From assembly GCF_000170895.1 (NCBI RefSeq), contig NZ_ABCS01000002.1, positions 166,081 to 230,080 on the forward strand: 64,000 nt of DNA. The letters run 5' to 3'. The DNA is from Plesiocystis pacifica SIR-1. GTDB lineage: Bacteria > Myxococcota_A > Polyangia > Nannocystales > Nannocystaceae. The position numbers were made by a program, and so were the translations under genes. Below, in pieces: positions 30,965 through 39,604 of the stretch (position 1 is its first letter; each line of letters starts with the position of its first letter). The notes below the pieces were generated by a model. The model was not told the DNA's origin, made no database searches, and was given only the letters and a program-made list of their open reading frames with translations.

Positions 30965-32245
30965 TCAGCCCAGGGGCGAGCGCGGCAGCCCCTGCACCGA
31001 GCAACGCCACTCGTGGATGAAGTGGCCCCACTCGAGCACCTGCTCGACCTCGAGCCGGTAGAGCCCCTCGGCCGTGCGCAGCTGGACCTTGTTGCCCAGC
31101 TCGACGCTGACTGCGACGAGGTCCGCGTGGGCCAGGCGCGTGGGCGCGTCGTCACCCCCAGCGCCGATCTCGATGCCCTCGGCGGTGAGCCGCAAAGGAC
31201 CCTCGGCGACGACCTCGAAGCCCCGGCGATCGTCCCGGGCGCGGCGCAGTCGGGAGCGCTGGACCTCGAGGGCGACGCCGTCCCGGGCGAAGCGCTCCCG
31301 GTCGATCACCGGGCGAGGGCCAAAGAACTCCACGATGCGATCGTGAGCGCTGGCGACGTCCTCGAAGCTCTCGTGGTCGCCGACGGCGTCGAGGCGGGTG
31401 TCGACCCGGACCCGCCACTCGCGCTTGCAGCTCTTGCACGCGACTCGATTGCCGCGGCGCCGGACGACCTGCAGGCCGTGCTGGGCGAAGCAGCTCGGGC
31501 ACGCCCAAAGGTACGCCGGCAGCCCGTGGGCCATGCGCCAGCCCAGGGTCACCGCGCCCTCGGGGACGCGCTGGGTGCAGGTCAGGCGCTGGCGGATGTC
31601 CTCGGTGATGGCCTCGGGGCTGGTCGAGGCGGGGTAGCGCAGCGGGCCCTCGTACTCGATGTGGGTCGGGACGAAGCGAGGGTAGCGAGCCCAGCGCGGC
31701 CACAGGTAGTGGGCGGTGACCATGCGGGCGATCACGACCTCGGCGTCGATGCGGTTGACCAGGCGGCCGATGCCCTCGCGGACCTCGAGCGTGCGCCCGT
31801 TCCACGAGCGCGAGCCCTCGGGGAAGATGACGATCATGTGCCCGTCGTCGTAGAGGCGCTGCAGCTCCTCCATGGCCGCGCGGTCCTTGACGAACTTGTG
31901 CTTGGGGAAGGCTCCCAGCGCCTTGAGCCACGGCCCGAGCAGGGGCTTTGTGAGGGGCTGGGCGCTGGCCATGAACCGGCTCGGCCGCAGCGGCAGCCAC
32001 CCGACCATGAAGGGGTCGATCATGGTGCAGTGGTTGGGCAGCAAGAGCATGGGGCCGCGCCGGGGGATGTCGCGGTGGCCCTGCCCGCGCAGGCGCAGGA
32101 GCCCGATCAACGGGGAGATGGCCAGCCAGGTGCCGCGGTAGATGAACCACTGCCACGGCTCGAGCCCCTCGAAGCCAAATCGGCGTCGCCGCCCCTCGCC
32201 AGGGGACTCGAACTCGGGATGGGAGAGAGGGGATCCGTCAGGCAT
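30965..32245 (-). CDS. PlsC-type acyltransferase with C-terminal zinc-ribbon
   Basis: A 426-residue protein from the ATG at 32245. Residues about 20-250 are a 1-acylglycerol-phosphate acyltransferase domain: LLLPNHCTMIDPFMVG is the HX4D catalytic motif, and VIFPEGSRSWNGRTLEVREG is the FPEG substrate-binding motif. A hydrophobic stretch (WFIYRGTWLAISPLIGLLRL) precedes it, as in membrane-bound PlsC. Unusually, residues about 275-310 carry two Cys pairs (CPSC and CKSC about 25 residues apart), a zinc ribbon, followed by about 120 residues of unknown fold. It is the last gene of a coupled operon after a methyltransferase (4 nt away) and a Coq4-like gene, suggesting a specialised lipid product. 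Confidence 0.85.
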   Translation of the reverse strand: MPDGSPLSHPEFESPGEGRRRRFGFEGLEPWQWFIYRGTWLAISPLIGLLRLRGQGHRDIPRRGPMLLLPNHCTMIDPFMVGWLPLRPSRFMASAQPLTKPLLGPWLKALGAFPKHKFVKDRAAMEELQRLYDDGHMIVIFPEGSRSWNGRTLEVREGIGRLVNRIDAEVVIARMVTAHYLWPRWARYPRFVPTHIEYEGPLRYPASTSPEAITEDIRQRLTCTQRVPEGAVTLGWRMAHGLPAYLWACPSCFAQHGLQVVRRRGNRVACKSCKREWRVRVDTRLDAVGDHESFEDVASAHDRIVEFFGPRPVIDRERFARDGVALEVQRSRLRRARDDRRGFEVVAEGPLRLTAEGIEIGAGGDDAPTRLAHADLVAVSVELGNKVQLRTAEGLYRLEVEQVLEWGHFIHEWRCSVQGLPRSPLG

Positions 32246-32249
32246 CTTG

Positions 32250-33170
32250 CTACCCTTTCGGCAGGCGCCACACGGCGCTCTGCCCCACGCGCTCGAGGGG
32301 GCGGCCGTCACCGACGCGAGCGCGGAACTCGTCCGCTGCGCGCCGCTCGCCGAAGCCCTCGAGGTAGTAGTCATCGAAGATGATGGTGCCTCCTCGCTGC
32401 ACTTTTGGGTAGAGGTGTTCGAGGGTGTTCTTGGTCGCCGTGTAAAAGTCGCAGTCTATGCGCATGAGCGCGATTGTCCCGACGGCGTCGAAGGGGAAAT
32501 CGGGGGCGATCAAGTTGCCGCGCACGAACTCGACCCCGTCGAGACCCACGCCCAGAGCCCGGAAATTGTCCCGGATCTCGGGCACCGAAGTCCGCACGCC
32601 CTCGGTGCCGAAATACTCCCGGGCGAGGTCGAGGGCGGAGACGATGATGCGGTCGTCGACGGGGTCCTCGTCGTCGATGACCCGCAGATCCATGGTGTCG
32701 TAGAGGTCCAGGCACAGCACGCGCCGCCCGTCCCCCAGGCTCTCGAGCACGGCCTTGGCGATCATGCTGCTGCCGCCCTTCCACACGCCGACGTCGACGA
32801 TGTCCCCGTCCACGCCCGCGCCCACGACCGCCGCGCACTCGCGGGCGAGGCTGTCCATGAGCTCCGGCTTGAGCATGGAGTAGACCTGGACGCCGCTGAG
32901 CTGCAGGTAGTGGAGCATCAGCACGCTCTCGAGGTAGGTGTCGAGGACCTCGGGCGCGAGCGCCCGACCCTCGGCGGCGATCAGGGCCTGGATCCTCTGG
33001 CTGAGCGCGGCGTGGTCCCGTCGCTTGCGCCACAGGATCTGCGCGACGAGGCGAGGGTAGCGAAGCGGCGAGCGGTAGCGGATCGGCGACAGGCGTCGAA
33101 ACAGCGCCTCCACGGCGGGCGCGAGGGTCTGAGAGGTAGACGGGGCGGGGGTCGAGATCAGGGCGTTCAT
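32250..33170 (-). CDS. TylF/MycF-type O-methyltransferase
   Basis: This 306-residue SAM-dependent enzyme has the TylF (macrocin O-methyltransferase) layout: DGDIVDVGVWKGGSSMIAKA is the SAM-binding motif I with the GVWKGG signature, RVLCLDLYDTMDLR is motif II, and IALMRIDCDFYTATKNTLEH holds the metal-binding Asp residues of the family, with GGTIIFDDYYLEGFGERRAA completing it. Such enzymes methylate hydroxyls on sugars or secondary metabolites. The ATG at 33170 overlaps the stop of the Coq4-like gene (ATGA). With the acyltransferase downstream this suggests modification of a lipid or glycolipid. Substrate unknown. Confidence 0.85.
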   Translation of the reverse strand: MNALISTPAPSTSQTLAPAVEALFRRLSPIRYRSPLRYPRLVAQILWRKRRDHAALSQRIQALIAAEGRALAPEVLDTYLESVLMLHYLQLSGVQVYSMLKPELMDSLARECAAVVGAGVDGDIVDVGVWKGGSSMIAKAVLESLGDGRRVLCLDLYDTMDLRVIDDEDPVDDRIIVSALDLAREYFGTEGVRTSVPEIRDNFRALGVGLDGVEFVRGNLIAPDFPFDAVGTIALMRIDCDFYTATKNTLEHLYPKVQRGGTIIFDDYYLEGFGERRAADEFRARVGDGRPLERVGQSAVWRLPKG

Positions 33171-33940
33171 GCGGCGCTCCGGGTTTGGGTGGCGTAGGGC
33201 GAGCGGAACTTGGCGGCGTCGGGGTGGCGGCGCGCGACGGGGTAGCGGTCGCCCACGGGGACGACGCCGTAGCGCGCGCGCAGCTCGTCGAGGGGGACCT
33301 CCCACAGCGCCTCGAAGCGGACGCAGTGCAGCGAGCGCGCGGCCTTCCCCGAGCGCCACGCCAGGGGCACGAGGGAGACCAGCTGGCGCCAGCTCGTGCC
33401 GGTGGCCAGCAGCTTGAGGGCGCCAAACAACACCACCAGCGCGGACAGCTTCTGGGGCAGCTGGGCATACTGGAAGGTCTGCAGGCTGACCTCCTCGTAG
33501 ACCTCGGTGCCGAGGCCCAGGAAGATGTGGCGCATGTCGTGGCTCGAGCGGTAGCGGGCCTTGGCGTACTCGGTGTCGTCGTCCCAGCGCAGCCGCGAGG
33601 GCTGGAGCTCGACGTCTTCGATGAGATCGTTGACGTAGAAGTGGTGCCAGACGGTGTAGCCAAAGCTGTCGATGGGCAGGCGGCTGAAGTACTCCCAATC
33701 CGCGGCCGCGCAGGTCAGCAGCGCCCGATCTTCCATGAGGCTCTGGCCCTCGGTGTCGGCCCACATGTGCGCGGCCGCCTCGGCGAAGGCGGGCCCGTCG
33801 AGGTTGTCCTGGATGCCCGCGAGGTCGTCGAAGCTGTAGTCGGGCCAGCTCAGGAAGAGCACGCGGGAGCAGTGGTGGAGCACGGCGCGCGCGCGCGCGA
33901 GCAGGCTCGGGGCTCGGATTGGAGTTGGGGAAACGCGCAT
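33167..33940 (-). CDS. Coq4-like protein
   Basis: I start at the ATG at 33940 (MRVSPTPIRAPSLLARARAV), giving 257 residues; the frame extends upstream without protein-like content. The key motif is RSSHDMRHIFLGLGTEVYEE, which matches the zinc-binding HDxxH...E signature of Coq4, a lipid-binding protein of ubiquinone biosynthesis that removes a ring carboxylate. The rest is helical (PQKLSALVVLFGALKLLATG). It leads the operon with TylF and PlsC homologues, so here it may bind a prenylated or acylated intermediate instead of making ubiquinone. Family moderately sure, pathway unknown. Confidence 0.7.
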   Translation of the reverse strand: MRVSPTPIRAPSLLARARAVLHHCSRVLFLSWPDYSFDDLAGIQDNLDGPAFAEAAAHMWADTEGQSLMEDRALLTCAAADWEYFSRLPIDSFGYTVWHHFYVNDLIEDVELQPSRLRWDDDTEYAKARYRSSHDMRHIFLGLGTEVYEEVSLQTFQYAQLPQKLSALVVLFGALKLLATGTSWRQLVSLVPLAWRSGKAARSLHCVRFEALWEVPLDELRARYGVVPVGDRYPVARRHPDAAKFRSPYATQTRSAA

Positions 33941-34233
33941 GGCTGGGCGAGTCGACTCGACACGGCGAGTGCGGGGATGACGATTTGCAATGACCACACC
34001 AGGCTCTCGGGCGCACGAATGTCGCGCCCCCACGACGCGCGAAAGGGCGCGACTCGGCGGCCGCACCCAACCAGCGCTTCTCGCCTTCGAACTACCGGCC
34101 CGTCACGCGACCCCCGCCTTCCTCCACGCGAGCACCGCCTTGCTGCGCTCGAAGCACGACTGCGAGACGAGCACCACAGCTGCGAGTCTCGCAGCGCCCT
34201 CGTCGCGACCTGCGAGGGCCGCCCCCCGACCGC
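33941..34233. other. Non-coding region upstream of the Coq4-like operon
   Basis: About 290 bp between the frameshifted DUF2236 gene and the Coq4-like gene, both on the minus strand. I see no gene, terminator or strong palindrome; the promoter for the Coq4-TylF-PlsC operon should lie here. Confidence 0.4.
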
Positions 34234-35366
34234 TCAGCTGGGCTGGCGCGCCGGCATCTTCCAGTCGTTGCGCAGCTGATCGGGGAGGTCGAAGCTGGGC
34301 CGCGTGCCCACGCGCGGCAGGCCCAGCAAGCCGCGGATCAGCCGGTGCCCAAACCATGCGGCGACCCGGGCGGACAGGGGCCCGAGATCCTGGAGCCCGT
34401 CGGCGACGCTGACCAGTCGGCGATAACGACCGAGGAAGATCCGCGTCCAGTTCGCCGGCGGCACGCCCAGGGTGTCGGCGACCGCGTCCCCGCACGCGAA
34501 GCGCAGCATGGTCGCGTTGATGCCGTCAAACAATCGCCCGGGGACGAGCCGTTGGCGAACGCGAGCAACGCCGCGGTCAGCTCCTCGCCCGCCAGGGAGG
34601 GCGGATGCTCGACCTCGCGGATCCGCTCCCACAGCGCCAGCCCGTCCTCCAGGTCATGAAAGAGCAGGTCCTCGCGCACACCCATGATGTAGCCGACCAC
34701 GTTCCAGCAGTGGATGTAGGCGTCGCACTCGTCCTTGCTCAGGTCGACGCCGAAGCGGCGCATGGTGTCGAGGACGAGGATCGAGAAGCCGCCCAGGGTG
34801 CCGATCATCTCGAGCTGGTTGATGGGCGAGCGATTCGGCAGGGCCCAGTTGTCCCCCTCGAGCAGGTGGGTGCGAATCGCCGCGTGCAGCAAGCGAACCC
34901 GCTGGGCCGAGCGGACGCCCCGACCCTCGGGCCCCAGGCCGCCGGGGCTCATGACGTCGACGGTGAAGTGCACGGTCTCGAGCACGCGCTGGCGGGTCAG
35001 CACGTCGAGGCGGCCGGTGCGGTGGAGGACGTCGGCCCCGTCGGCGCCCGCGTAGCACTCGGGCAAGGAGCGGTAGAGCAGCGACTGCATCGCCGGCACG
35101 CCGTAGCGCACGAACAGGGTCTCGCCGGCCTCGATCTTCGCGGGCTCGGCCCACTCGGGCAGGTCGTCGGTGTCCTCGAAGTAGGCGCGCACCGGCTCGG
35201 GCAGCTCCTCGGGCACGGGCTCGAGGTTGTGCGTCAGGGTCCGCATCAACGCGTTGATCGCGTCGAGGCGCCCGGACTCCAGCACCGCGGCCGCGACCGC
35301 GTCGGCGCTGGGGTCCATCTGCAACAAGAGCTCGTCGATGAGGGAGTCGGTCCACTCGTGGGCCAT
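34234..35366 (-). pseudogene. DUF2236 (MpaB/Lcp-like) oxygenase, frameshifted
   Basis: The first 270 residues from the ATG at 35366 (MAHEWTDSLIDELLLQMDPS) are a DUF2236 haem oxygenase: ETLFVRYGVPAMQSLLYRSL, then RSAQRVRLLHAAIRTHLL and LGGFSILVLDTMRRFGVDLS followed by the usual CDAYIHCWNVVGYIMGV. Near 34536-34545, in a C4/G3-4 run, the family sequence leaves this frame and continues in the next one as GRLFDGINATMLRFACGDAV through LGVPPANWTRIFLGRYRRL to 34234. Both parts are well preserved, so the frameshift is recent or a sequencing error. The gene lies 15 bp after the TetR gene and is probably its target. Confidence 0.8.
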
Positions 35367-35381
35367 CGCAGGCCCAGGCTA

Positions 35382-36017
35382 TCACCCTCCCTGCCGCTCC
35401 CCTGCCCCGCCGACGAGCAGGGCCACGCTCTCGCGCGCGAACTTCCGCAGCGCGCGGCGGCTGTGGCCCGCCCGCGCGCGCACCGAGAGGCTGTGGAGCA
35501 CCGCCACCGCCACCGCCCCTCGCGGACCCGCCGAGCCCTCGGGGATCTGGCCCGCGGCCTCGGCCTGGCGCATGCGCTCGCCGAGCAGCCCGTCGAGGCG
35601 GCCGATGGTGCCGCGCATGCGCTCGCGGACGACCTCGTCCCTCGCCGCCACCGCCCCCGCCGTGCTGACCACCATGCAGCCCAGCTGCGGCGCCTCGCTG
35701 GCGGCGTCCTTGCTGGCGAAGTGAAGGTCGAGGCCCGCGAAGAAGAACTTGGTCAGCGCGCGCTCGAGCTCGGGCTCGCCCATCAACACCCGGCCCATGG
35801 AGTCGCGCATCATCCCCTCGTAGCGCTCGAGGGCCTGGGTATAGATGGCGTGCTTGTCGCCAAAGGCGGCGTAGAGGCTCGGCCGCTTCATGCCCGTCAC
35901 CTCGCACAGGTCCGTGAGGCTGGTGGCCGCGTAGCCCTTCTCCCAAAACAGGCGCATCGCGGCGTCCAGGGCGGTGTCCGGGTCGTACTGCCGCGGGCGT
36001 CCTCGGGGGCGGGTCAT
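35382..36017 (-). CDS. TetR/AcrR-family repressor
   Basis: A 211-residue regulator from the ATG at 36017 (MTRPRGRPRQYDPDTALDAA); an in-frame ATG at 36035 would add six residues. Residues 10-60 form the TetR HTH: AMRLFWEKGYAATSLTDLCE, then VTGMKRPSLYAAFGDKHAIY. The C-terminal helical ligand domain includes LGCMVVSTAGAVAARDEVVR, characteristic of the AcrR-like family. It lies downstream of the FAD oxidoreductase gene and just upstream of the DUF2236 gene, all on the minus strand, and its own start overlaps a palindrome. It probably represses itself and the oxygenase and releases on binding a small hydrophobic compound. Confidence 0.85.
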   Translation of the reverse strand: MTRPRGRPRQYDPDTALDAAMRLFWEKGYAATSLTDLCEVTGMKRPSLYAAFGDKHAIYTQALERYEGMMRDSMGRVLMGEPELERALTKFFFAGLDLHFASKDAASEAPQLGCMVVSTAGAVAARDEVVRERMRGTIGRLDGLLGERMRQAEAAGQIPEGSAGPRGAVAVAVLHSLSVRARAGHSRRALRKFARESVALLVGGAGERQGG

Positions 36018-36037
36018 TAATATACTGTCTGGCATAA
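36012..36037. promoter_or_regulatory. Candidate TetR operator and promoter
   Basis: The AT-rich sequence TTAATATACTGTCTGGCATA is an imperfect inverted repeat overlapping the TetR start codons and contains TATACT, a fair -10 element. This is the usual position of an autoregulatory TetR site. Confidence 0.45.
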
Positions 36038-36073
36038 AAGTGCGCAGAGGTCCACCCCCGCCGTCCCCACCAG

Positions 36074-37432
36074 CTAGTCGAGGCGCAGCAGGCGGGCGAA
36101 GTGCGGGTTGGTGAAGCGCCCGCTCGGATCGCCCTCGCGCACGGCCGCTCGCTGCTGAGCGAGGCGCTCGCCAAACGCGGCCTCGACCTGCTCCGGCGTC
36201 AGCGCGGGGCTCTGGTTGAGCAAGGGCTTGCCCCCGTGGCTGTGGCAAAAAATGTTGAACGCCGCGTTGAAGCGGTCCCAGTCCGGGCCCGCGAAGCCCA
36301 CGGGGTCGATGGTCAGCACCGGACCCTCAAAGGAGTAGGACAACAGCGCGTGCTGGCTGGGGCTCACGCGGTAGCCCACGGTCAGCAGCTCGGGGCGGTA
36401 GCCGTGGACCTCGAGGTGTGCCCGGCAAAAGGTCTGGTAGGCCCGGAGAGTGTCCGGGTAGTCCTGCTCCGGGAAGGCCCAGATGTTGAAGGTGAAGCAG
36501 GCCAGCTTGGGTCGGTAGCGGTAGCGGGTGATCTGGTCCGAGGCGCGCGTGCTCCGGGCCCGGAGCGTGAGCGCGAGCAGCAGCCGCGACATCGCGTCGA
36601 AGGCCCGCATGACGGCCAGGCGCAGGCCCCGTCCAGGGACCAGGGCGAGGGCGCGGACGAACAGGGGCACGGCGTAGGCGACCCCGAAGTTGCGCACGCG
36701 CCACACGAAGGGGTTGCGCCACGCCCTGGCCTTGGCGGGGCCGCGCAGCTGCGCGGTGATCCGGTCGGCGAAGGGGAAGATGTAAAAGGCCAGGGAGCCC
36801 TCCCTGGCGCGCAGCTCGGGCAGGGCGTCGAGGAAGGCCTGGGTCGAGTAGTTGCGGTGGACCACCGCGACGGGCTTGGCCCGCCGGACGCGGAAGGTGA
36901 CCTCCACGATGACGCCCATGAGGCCGTAGCTCGAGCGCAGGGCCCGGAACAGCTCGGGCTGGTCCTCGCCGATCTCGACGAGCTCGCCCTCGGCGTCGAC
37001 CATGCGCACGGCGCTCACGAAGGCCCCGGCCTGCCCGGCCTCGCCCGGGTAAGAGCCGTCCTTGGTCGCGCAGCAGGCCGCGCTGCCCAGGGTGATGTTG
37101 CCGATCTCGAGGGCGACGTGGAACTCCAGCCCGCGCGCGCGCAGGGCCTCGGCGACGTCGATGTACTCGGCCCCGGCCTCGGCGCGCACGCGGGTCTCGG
37201 TGATCTCGAGGACGCGGTTGAGGCCGCGCATGTCGACGAGGGTCCCGCCGTCGGCGACGGCGCAAGCCGTGGTCGAGTGGTAGCTGCCCATGGGCCGCAG
37301 CGGCGAGGGGTAGCGCGCGCGGTCGCGGACGATCTCGACGACCTCCTCGACGCTCGTGGGCCGGGCGAGCGCCGCGGGCCGCGTCTCGAGGGAGTCGCTC
37401 CAGTTGCGGATGGGGCTCGGCGTGTCGGGCAT
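36074..37432 (-). CDS. FAD-linked oxidoreductase (VAO family, sugar-lactone oxidase-like)
   Basis: A 452-residue protein. The N-terminal FAD-binding (PCMH) domain spans about 20-190: RPTSVEEVVEIVRDRARYPS, then PLRPMGSYHSTTACAVADGG with the Gly/Ser/His cofactor contacts, and EIGNITLGSAACCATKDGS. The C-terminal part has the D-arabinono-1,4-lactone oxidase flavour. No signal peptide or His-tag motif for covalent FAD is certain. It is divergent from the MBL-like gene at 37551 and upstream of the TetR-DUF2236 pair on its own strand. Members oxidise sugars, lactones or other alcohols; the substrate here is unknown. Confidence 0.8.
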   Translation of the reverse strand: MPDTPSPIRNWSDSLETRPAALARPTSVEEVVEIVRDRARYPSPLRPMGSYHSTTACAVADGGTLVDMRGLNRVLEITETRVRAEAGAEYIDVAEALRARGLEFHVALEIGNITLGSAACCATKDGSYPGEAGQAGAFVSAVRMVDAEGELVEIGEDQPELFRALRSSYGLMGVIVEVTFRVRRAKPVAVVHRNYSTQAFLDALPELRAREGSLAFYIFPFADRITAQLRGPAKARAWRNPFVWRVRNFGVAYAVPLFVRALALVPGRGLRLAVMRAFDAMSRLLLALTLRARSTRASDQITRYRYRPKLACFTFNIWAFPEQDYPDTLRAYQTFCRAHLEVHGYRPELLTVGYRVSPSQHALLSYSFEGPVLTIDPVGFAGPDWDRFNAAFNIFCHSHGGKPLLNQSPALTPEQVEAAFGERLAQQRAAVREGDPSGRFTNPHFARLLRLD

Positions 37433-37516
37433 GGCTCGCTCGGCGTCCAGGCCCAGGTTAGCACGGCCACATACGCCGGATCTCGAATTTTAAAATACCG
37501 ACTTGCATAAAATTAT

Positions 37517-37541
37517 CGTCTCGCTATTTTACTGCGAGACG
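37517..37541. promoter_or_regulatory. Perfect inverted repeat in the divergent promoter region
   Basis: CGTCTCGC (37517-37524) and GCGAGACG (37534-37541) are separated by nine A/T-rich bases, ending 9 bp before the ATG at 37551. The surrounding DNA (37485-37550) is unusually AT-rich for this genome. It may be an operator controlling the MBL-like gene, the FAD oxidoreductase gene, or both, or an mRNA hairpin masking the ribosome site. Confidence 0.5.
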
Positions 37542-37550
37542 GTACAAAAA

Positions 37551-38270
37551 ATGAGCGCGCCCCTCCCCTACCCCGCCCCGACGCACCACGACCCCATCCA
37601 GGCCCTGCTCCCCGACCTCTACTGGGTCCACGGCAGCGTCGAGTTCCGCCCTGGCCGCTTCCTCAGCCGCAACATGGCCATCGTCAGGCGCGGGCGCGAG
37701 CTCAACCTGATCAACGCCGTGCGCCTGTCCCCCGAGGGCGAGCGCGCGCTGCTCGAGCTCGGCGACATCGCCCGGGTCGTGCGCATCGGCAACTTCCACG
37801 GGCTGGACGACCGCTACTACGTCGAGACCCACGGCGCGCAATTTTGCTGCCTCCCCGGCGAGCAGCACTACGCCGAGCCCAAGGCCGACGCCCTGTTTGG
37901 CCCCGACAGCCCGCCCTTCGCCGGGGCCGCGGTCCACGTGTTCGAGGGCGCGACCTTCCCCGAGTGCGCGCTGATCCTCGACCAGGACGGCGGCGTGCTG
38001 CTGACCTGCGACGCCCTGCAGTACTGGAACGATTGGAGCAACTGCAGCCCGGGGATGAGCGAAGGCGCGGCGCAGATGGGCTTTTCCCTGCGCATGCTCG
38101 TCGGGCCTCCGTGGCTGCGCTCGGCCACGCCCGAGGGCGGCTCGATCGAGCCTACCTTCCGCGCGCTGCTCGACCGCGACTTCGACCACATGCTCGGCGC
38201 CCACGGGGGCTTCTTCCGCGGCGGAGCCAAGCGGGCGGTCACCGAGGCCATCGACCGGGCGTTTTGCTGA
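37551..38270 (+). CDS. Metallo-hydrolase-like protein without the usual metal motif
   Basis: From the ATG at 37551 this is a 239-residue protein. Its outline (LPDLYWVHGSVEFRPGRFLS, then NLINAVRLSPEGERALLELG and a late LTCDALQYW plus MLGAHGGFF) follows the plan of metallo-beta-lactamase-fold proteins of DUF4336 type. The central HxHxDH metal motif is missing: the equivalent stretch reads GNFHGLDDRYYVETHG. It may bind a single metal or none. The start is favoured because the palindrome and AT-rich promoter DNA lie immediately upstream; an earlier ATG at 37503 would place these in the coding region. Function unknown. Confidence 0.65.
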   Translation: MSAPLPYPAPTHHDPIQALLPDLYWVHGSVEFRPGRFLSRNMAIVRRGRELNLINAVRLSPEGERALLELGDIARVVRIGNFHGLDDRYYVETHGAQFCCLPGEQHYAEPKADALFGPDSPPFAGAAVHVFEGATFPECALILDQDGGVLLTCDALQYWNDWSNCSPGMSEGAAQMGFSLRMLVGPPWLRSATPEGGSIEPTFRALLDRDFDHMLGAHGGFFRGGAKRAVTEAIDRAFC

Positions 38271-38284
38271 GCGCTCCGCTCCGA

Positions 38285-39493
38285 TCACAGGCTCGCGCTG
38301 CTGCGCTGGCCCTCGCTGCGGACCAGATCGACGAGCCGATCCCCGGTCCGCCGGGCCCCGGCGATGTTCCGCGCCGAGGGCCCGAGCTCGAGCTCCGCGA
38401 GCGGACCGGTGACGTGGACGCGCGGGTGCCAGCGCAGCGCCGGATCGACCAGGGGGTAGCCACACTCGGCGCAGGGCAGGCCCGCGCGCTCGACGAGCCT
38501 GTCGATCATCGCGCCCCCGGGCCGCCGGCTCTCGAAGCCCGTCGCCAGGAGCACGCGGTCGACGGACAGCTGCTCCCCCGTCGACAGGCTCAGGCGCAGG
38601 CTGCCTCGCCACTCGCTCAGGAGCTCGACGGCGGCCTCGCTCCAAGAGGCCTGTCCGGCCTCCTGAGCCTGCTCGATGCGGCGACGCAGCGCCGGCGGCA
38701 CGGAGCCGCGATGGCGCGCCGCGGTGATCAACGCGCGGCGGCGGTCGGGATCCTGCTCGCGCAGGAAGCCGGTCATGAAGCGGGGACCGAGCCAGCCCGG
38801 GTCGCTGTCGAACTGGCGCTCGCGCAGGTGGTGCCGGGCGAGCAGGTGGACGTGGTGGCCCTCGGCGATCAGCCGCAGCGCGATCTGGACCGCCGTGATG
38901 CCCCCGCCCACGACCCCGACGACCTGCGCCCCGAGGCCGAACTCGGCGGCCGAGGGCCACGCGAAGCCGCGCTCGAACACGTGGCGGACCCGGGCGTCGC
39001 CCCGCGGCGCCCACTCGGGCCAGGCCGGCTGCTCGCTCACGCCCATGGCCAGGATCACCCGCTGAGCCTCGATGGTGGAGCCGGCCTCCGTCTCGACCTC
39101 GACGCCTCCGCAGCGCAGCTCAACCCCCGTGGCCCGGCCGCGCACGTGGAGCTCGTCGAGGCCGTAGGTCTGGATCACCTGATCGCAGTGGGCGTCGAAC
39201 AGGTGCAGCGCGGGTCGGTCGTAAGGCGGCGCGAACAACCCCGGCGGACGGCTGCGGGCCTTGCCAGCGAAGCGCTTGAGCGACCAGGGATCGATGGCCA
39301 GGTGATGCACCGAGGGCGAGCGCAGGTGCTTCATGCCGGTCACCGACGTGCACGCTCGCCAACGCCCGAGCAGGGCCGCCTCGGGGTCGAGGATGCACAC
39401 GGACTGGCGAGGCACCCCCGCCTCGCCCACGAGACGCGCCGCGAGGTGCACCCCGTGGAGACCCCCTCCGATGATTAGCCAGCGTAGTTGCAT
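38285..39493 (-). CDS. FAD/NAD(P)-binding oxidoreductase
   Basis: A 402-residue two-dinucleotide-domain flavoprotein starting MQLRWLIIGGGLHGVHLAAR, where GGGLHG is the FAD-binding Rossmann motif. A second motif, VVGVVGGGITAVQIALRLIA near residue 190, binds NAD(P)H, and VDRVLLATGFESRRPGGAM near 310 is the conserved ATG motif. The layout resembles FAD-NAD(P)-binding proteins near siderophore or metal systems and lysine/ornithine N-monooxygenases. It is divergent from the Fur gene, with two palindromes between them, so Fur-family control is likely. Substrate unknown. Confidence 0.8.
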   Translation of the reverse strand: MQLRWLIIGGGLHGVHLAARLVGEAGVPRQSVCILDPEAALLGRWRACTSVTGMKHLRSPSVHHLAIDPWSLKRFAGKARSRPPGLFAPPYDRPALHLFDAHCDQVIQTYGLDELHVRGRATGVELRCGGVEVETEAGSTIEAQRVILAMGVSEQPAWPEWAPRGDARVRHVFERGFAWPSAAEFGLGAQVVGVVGGGITAVQIALRLIAEGHHVHLLARHHLRERQFDSDPGWLGPRFMTGFLREQDPDRRRALITAARHRGSVPPALRRRIEQAQEAGQASWSEAAVELLSEWRGSLRLSLSTGEQLSVDRVLLATGFESRRPGGAMIDRLVERAGLPCAECGYPLVDPALRWHPRVHVTGPLAELELGPSARNIAGARRTGDRLVDLVRSEGQRSSASL

Positions 39494-39525
39494 CGTCCGC
39501 CTCACTCGCCTTCCCCTCGAGTGCT

Positions 39526-39566
39526 CTTGCAAGCTATTTGCAAGACTTCAGATGCAAGTGACTTGC
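39526..39566. promoter_or_regulatory. Two palindromic Fur-family-type sites
   Basis: CTTGCAA-GCTAT-TTGCAAG (39526-39544) is a perfect 7-5-7 inverted repeat and GCAAGT-G-ACTTGC (39554-39566) a perfect 6-1-6 repeat sharing the half-site TTGC/GCAA. They lie between the divergent flavoprotein and Fur genes and probably serve as operators for both. Confidence 0.65.
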
Positions 39567-39604
39567 GGTGCGACCCGCCGCTCTCCTACCCTGGAGGCCG
39601 AGCC

